Below, in pieces: positions 61,101-64,000 of a stretch of DNA of 64,000 nucleotides. This DNA is from Opisthocomus hoazin. Lineage: Eukaryota > Chordata > Aves > Opisthocomiformes > Opisthocomidae. The notes below the pieces were generated by a model that made no database searches, was not told the origin of the DNA, and worked only from the letters and a program-made list of their open reading frames with translations. The stretch is taken from assembly GCF_030867145.1 (NCBI RefSeq), contig NC_134454.1, positions 68,368,308 to 68,432,307 of the forward strand. Reading direction: 5' to 3'. Position 1 is the stretch's first letter. Each line of letters opens with the position of its first letter. Position numbers and translations under genes: made by a program.

Positions 61101-61916
61101 TGAAAAGATACAGAGTACTACTGTATGCAACTTGATGTGTCTAGTCAACCTAAATAATTGTTTGGCTATTTACAAGTACTGTTCTGTTTCAGTACTGATG
61201 TTTGTCGCTTAATGGAAAGAAAACAGAAGAGATAATTAGCACATGAGAGAACTCTAAGGCATTTCTCAGGAGTGACTGGAAACAGTTTGATCTTTTTAGA
61301 ACAAAAAATATGAATGCCTGAAGACAGGAAGGGTGTATTGTCTAGGCTTTTGAATATGTGTTCCAAATTTCACTCTCTTTCATTGTGGCAGATGGTGGAT
61401 TAAAAAGTATTATGAACCCTGTATTTAATTTAAATATTGAGTTTAAGTTGTCAGGTTAGTAAGGACTTTTTTTATCTAGTTCCACAGATAGTGTGGGTAT
61501 TGTAGCTGAAGTTCTTGAGGCACTGCCTAAAGGTAGCTGAGTGGCATTCTACATACTGTATCTATTTGTTTTTAAGGAGACTACAGTAACATTCTTCTGT
61601 TTTCTCTTGCTACTGTAAAAAACAGGCCACAGAAAGATGGTTCAGCATTTCAGTGATTACTGAAATTAATGTTTTGGTATTATAAGATAATTCACATTTA
61701 TAGAATAGTATGAACATTTCTCCCCATATTAAGACTGTAGAAATTACAGTATCCTATAGTATTTCTGTATCTGTGTATATGTAGCACGATGTCTCCTCTG
61801 TCAGGAGGAAAGACAAGGAACCAGTCTTTTGGTAACAAGAACATATGGCTGCTGCTCAGCTTATGTGCATAATCTTCATGATACGTTACTTTCTGTTACT
61901 TTATATAGTTCTCCAG
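58145..61916. other. Intergenic AT-rich DNA
   Basis: No gene recognised. Contains the paired palindromes at 59062-59128. Confidence 0.65.
59062..59128. repeat. Two identical 20-bp AT palindromes
   Basis: TTTTTATTTATAAATAAAAA occurs exactly at 59062-59081 and at 59109-59128. Each copy is a perfect palindrome, and they are separated by an AT-only spacer that is itself nearly self-complementary. Confidence 0.9.
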
Positions 61917-62690
61917 TGTGGTGGGTTGACCCTGCCTGGGCACCAGGTGCCCCCCAAAGCCGCTGTATCACTCCCCTCCTCAGCTGGACAGGGGAGAGAA
62001 AATACAACGAAAGACTCGTGGGTCAAGATAAGGACAGGGAGAGATCACTCACCAATTACCATCACAAGTAAAACAGACTCGACTTGTGGAAATTAGTTTA
62101 ATTTATTACCAATCAAATCAATGTAGGATAATAAGAAACAAAATCAAACCATAAAACACCTTCCCCCCCCACCTCTCCCTTCCTCCTGAGCTCAACTTCA
62201 CTCCCAATTTTCTCTCCCTCCTCTCCTGGAGTGGCGCAGGGCAACGGGGAATGGGGGCTGCGGTCAGTTCATCACACATTGTCTCTGCCGCTCCTTCCTC
62301 CTCAGAGGGAGGACCCCTCACACTCTGCCCCTGCTCCAACGTGGGGTCCCTCCCACGGGAGACAGGCCTCCACGAACTGCTCCAGCGTGAGTCCTTCCCG
62401 CGGGGTGCAGCTCTTCATGAACTGCCCTAGCATGGGTCCCCCATGGGGTCACAAGCCCTGCCAGCAAACCTGCTCCAGTGTGGGCTCCCCTCTCCACAGG
62501 TCCACAGCTCCTGCCGGGAGCCAGCTCCAGTGTGGGCGCTCCATGGGGTCACAGCCTCCTTCGGGCATCCACCTGCTCTGGCATGGGGTCCTCCCTGGGC
62601 TGCAGGTGGACATCTGCTCCACCATAGACCTCCATGGGCTGCAGGGGCACAGCCTGCCTCACCATGATCTTCACCTTAATGCTGCAAGGA
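61917..62690 (-). mobile_element. LTR fragment of an endogenous retrovirus with internal degenerate repeats
   Basis: Begins TGTGGTGGGTTGACC, the complement of a common avian LTR end. On the minus strand AATAAA (plus-strand TTTATT, 62101-62106) precedes that end. From about 62330 to 62680 it contains degenerate tandem units of roughly 40-60 bp built on CTGCTCCAGCGTGGGTCC-like cores. The right (U3 5') end fades into unrelated sequence near 62690, so the LTR is truncated. No flanking duplication was found. Confidence 0.8.
62330..62680 (-). repeat. Degenerate tandem repeats inside LTR U3
   Basis: Repeated cores such as ctccagcgtg, ctccagtgtggg and ctctggcatgggg, each followed by a cacgggg/catgggg-like block. 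They keep a long but meaningless plus-strand frame open. Confidence 0.75.
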
Positions 62691-64000
62691 AACATGACAT
62701 CATTAAATTAAGATGTATACTTTGCCTTCTAGAATTTTTGATCTTTGCTTCAGAGATATGGCATAGCATAATAAGCAACAATTTCACAGGAATTTGTCTC
62801 AAGCACTTTTATCACATGAAGTTAAAAGATGTGCATAAGGAAATAGTAACAATTCCAAATGTGCCATAAATTTTTTGAGGCAGAAAAACTATTTACATAT
62901 ATCTACCTCAAAGAGAGAACCTGCAATGGTGAGATGCCATCTTAAACAGGTCAGCCGGATATATGGTCTTAAAGACCAAAGAATTCTCTTAAGTGGTAGC
63001 TGATTCTTAAAAAACAGCTTAGCTGTTTTTAATGAATGTGTGTGAATTTATGGTCTTAAATTGCGTTGAATGCCTTACATCAGTTACGTGAAATTGAAAA
63101 GGCTTTCATCATGTGTCTCAACTTGTTTACTCTTTAACTTCAAATGACAGAGTCTGAACTGGTAATTCTTTCACACCTCCCACCCTATAAAGTTCAAACT
63201 GGTGTTTACTCTTTTGGTGCCTACTGCCAAAAAGCTTATAGTGCATTTGCATATGAAACTGGGTTAAAGGTTTAGCACCAGACTTAGACAATGGTCTCCC
63301 TCACTACTAAAGCTTCAGGTGTTATTTAGGGCCTGATTACACAGATGCCCTGAAAAATAATTTCTCCCACTCAACTTGTGCTCAGATGCAAAGGTCAAGT
63401 TCTCATTGTTATGTGACAATAAAACAAAACTCGTCATTATTCTGTCTCTCAAATGGGACAAACAGCTTTCAGTTCCAACAATGACGTAAGTAAATCTCAG
63501 AGAATATAGCACTTTCCCAGGAGTTTAGCAAGAGTATTATCAAAAATGAACAATACTGGACCCAGGAACTTAATAACCTTTGATTAATTTAATCACCTTT
63601 AAAAATGAAGCTGTTCTCCTGGATGGCTGAAAAACTGATAGCACAAGAAAGACAACTATTTATCCTGCCACCTTGGCTGCCAAAGCAACTTAAACTAACA
63701 GGAAAAAATAATACAAGTACTGAAAATTAATAAATACTAAGAGATCAGATTCAGCAACAATGTTAACTATAATGATGTAGGTTTTAAATGACTTAATCCA
63801 AGTTTAAACAGGGAAATAAATGAATTACTGGAAGTGACCTTCAGCTGGAAAGAAAAGCCCTTGTGTCCGTGATTTGTATTTCTGGTCTTCTAGTATACAT
63901 CAAAAATTCTCAGACATACAGTGCAGTAAGAGGCTTTTCTGTTATTTCACTATGATAGGAAACTGTTCCCTCTGAGATAAAGGGAAAAAGAATGAGAATG
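62691..64000. other. Intergenic AT-rich DNA to the window end
   Basis: No gene, repeat family or RNA gene recognised. Confidence 0.6.

Noticed and set aside
62231..62869. 212-codon plus-strand open frame
   Set aside because: It is the antisense reading of an LTR U3 with short GC-rich repeats, which keep the frame open; the translation is repetitive Pro/Ser/His-rich with no domain.
46873..64000. PDE4D coding exons
   Set aside because: Expected nearby from conserved synteny, but no translated segment resembling PDE4D UCR or catalytic sequence was seen.
1..64000. CRISPR arrays, tRNA or rRNA genes, bacterial-type operons
   Set aside because: No regularly spaced direct repeats, cloverleaf-like sequences or rRNA motifs were seen; the DNA is vertebrate nuclear.

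Overview
The window is nuclear DNA from a bird. Two multi-exon vertebrate genes can be assembled exon by exon on the plus strand. The interspersed repeats are CR1 non-LTR retrotransposons with the avian 3' octamer tail, plus LTRs of types common in neoavian genomes. The gene order ELOVL7 then DEPDC1B is the conserved vertebrate order on human 5q12, with PDE4D expected further right. In birds this block lies on the Z chromosome; that placement is prior knowledge and is not visible in the sequence.

Layout. About 1-690 is unassigned flank. About 695-5155 is a nearly full-length CR1 with a CpG-rich 5' leader, an intact ORF1 (1119-2210) and an ORF2 broken by two frameshifts. It ends about 290 bp before the first coding exon of ELOVL7. 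ELOVL7 has seven coding exons between 5479 and 17852 (279 aa, all splice phases agree), with a solo LTR (12370-13001) in one intron. Its 3' UTR runs to about 19.2 kb. A CpG-rich promoter at about 20.2-20.7 kb carries CCAAT boxes and a CHR-like element, the arrangement typical of G2/M genes. It drives DEPDC1B, which has eleven coding exons between 20616 and 41086 (529 aa). Two old, internally deleted or truncated CR1 copies lie in its introns. A 5'-truncated copy of the young CR1 subfamily starts at about 41608, just past the likely DEPDC1B polyadenylation signal. A third young copy lies at 46284-46872.

From 42.6 kb to the end I see no recognisable protein-coding gene. This part holds AT-rich intergenic or far-upstream PDE4D sequence, a solo LTR with a perfect 5-bp target duplication (57582-58144), an LTR fragment with internal degenerate repeats (61917 to about 62690), a G18 tract, a duplicated 20-bp palindrome, and several splice-site pairs that could be non-coding exons.

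The two host genes are functionally unrelated. ELOVL7 is an ER enzyme of very-long-chain fatty acid elongation. DEPDC1B is a mitotic DEP/RhoGAP-like signalling protein. I found no CRISPR array, operon, tRNA or rRNA, and no convincing new biological system. The most useful observations concern CR1 placement and decay, the CCAAT-CHR promoter, and a few unexplained ORFs and inverted repeats.
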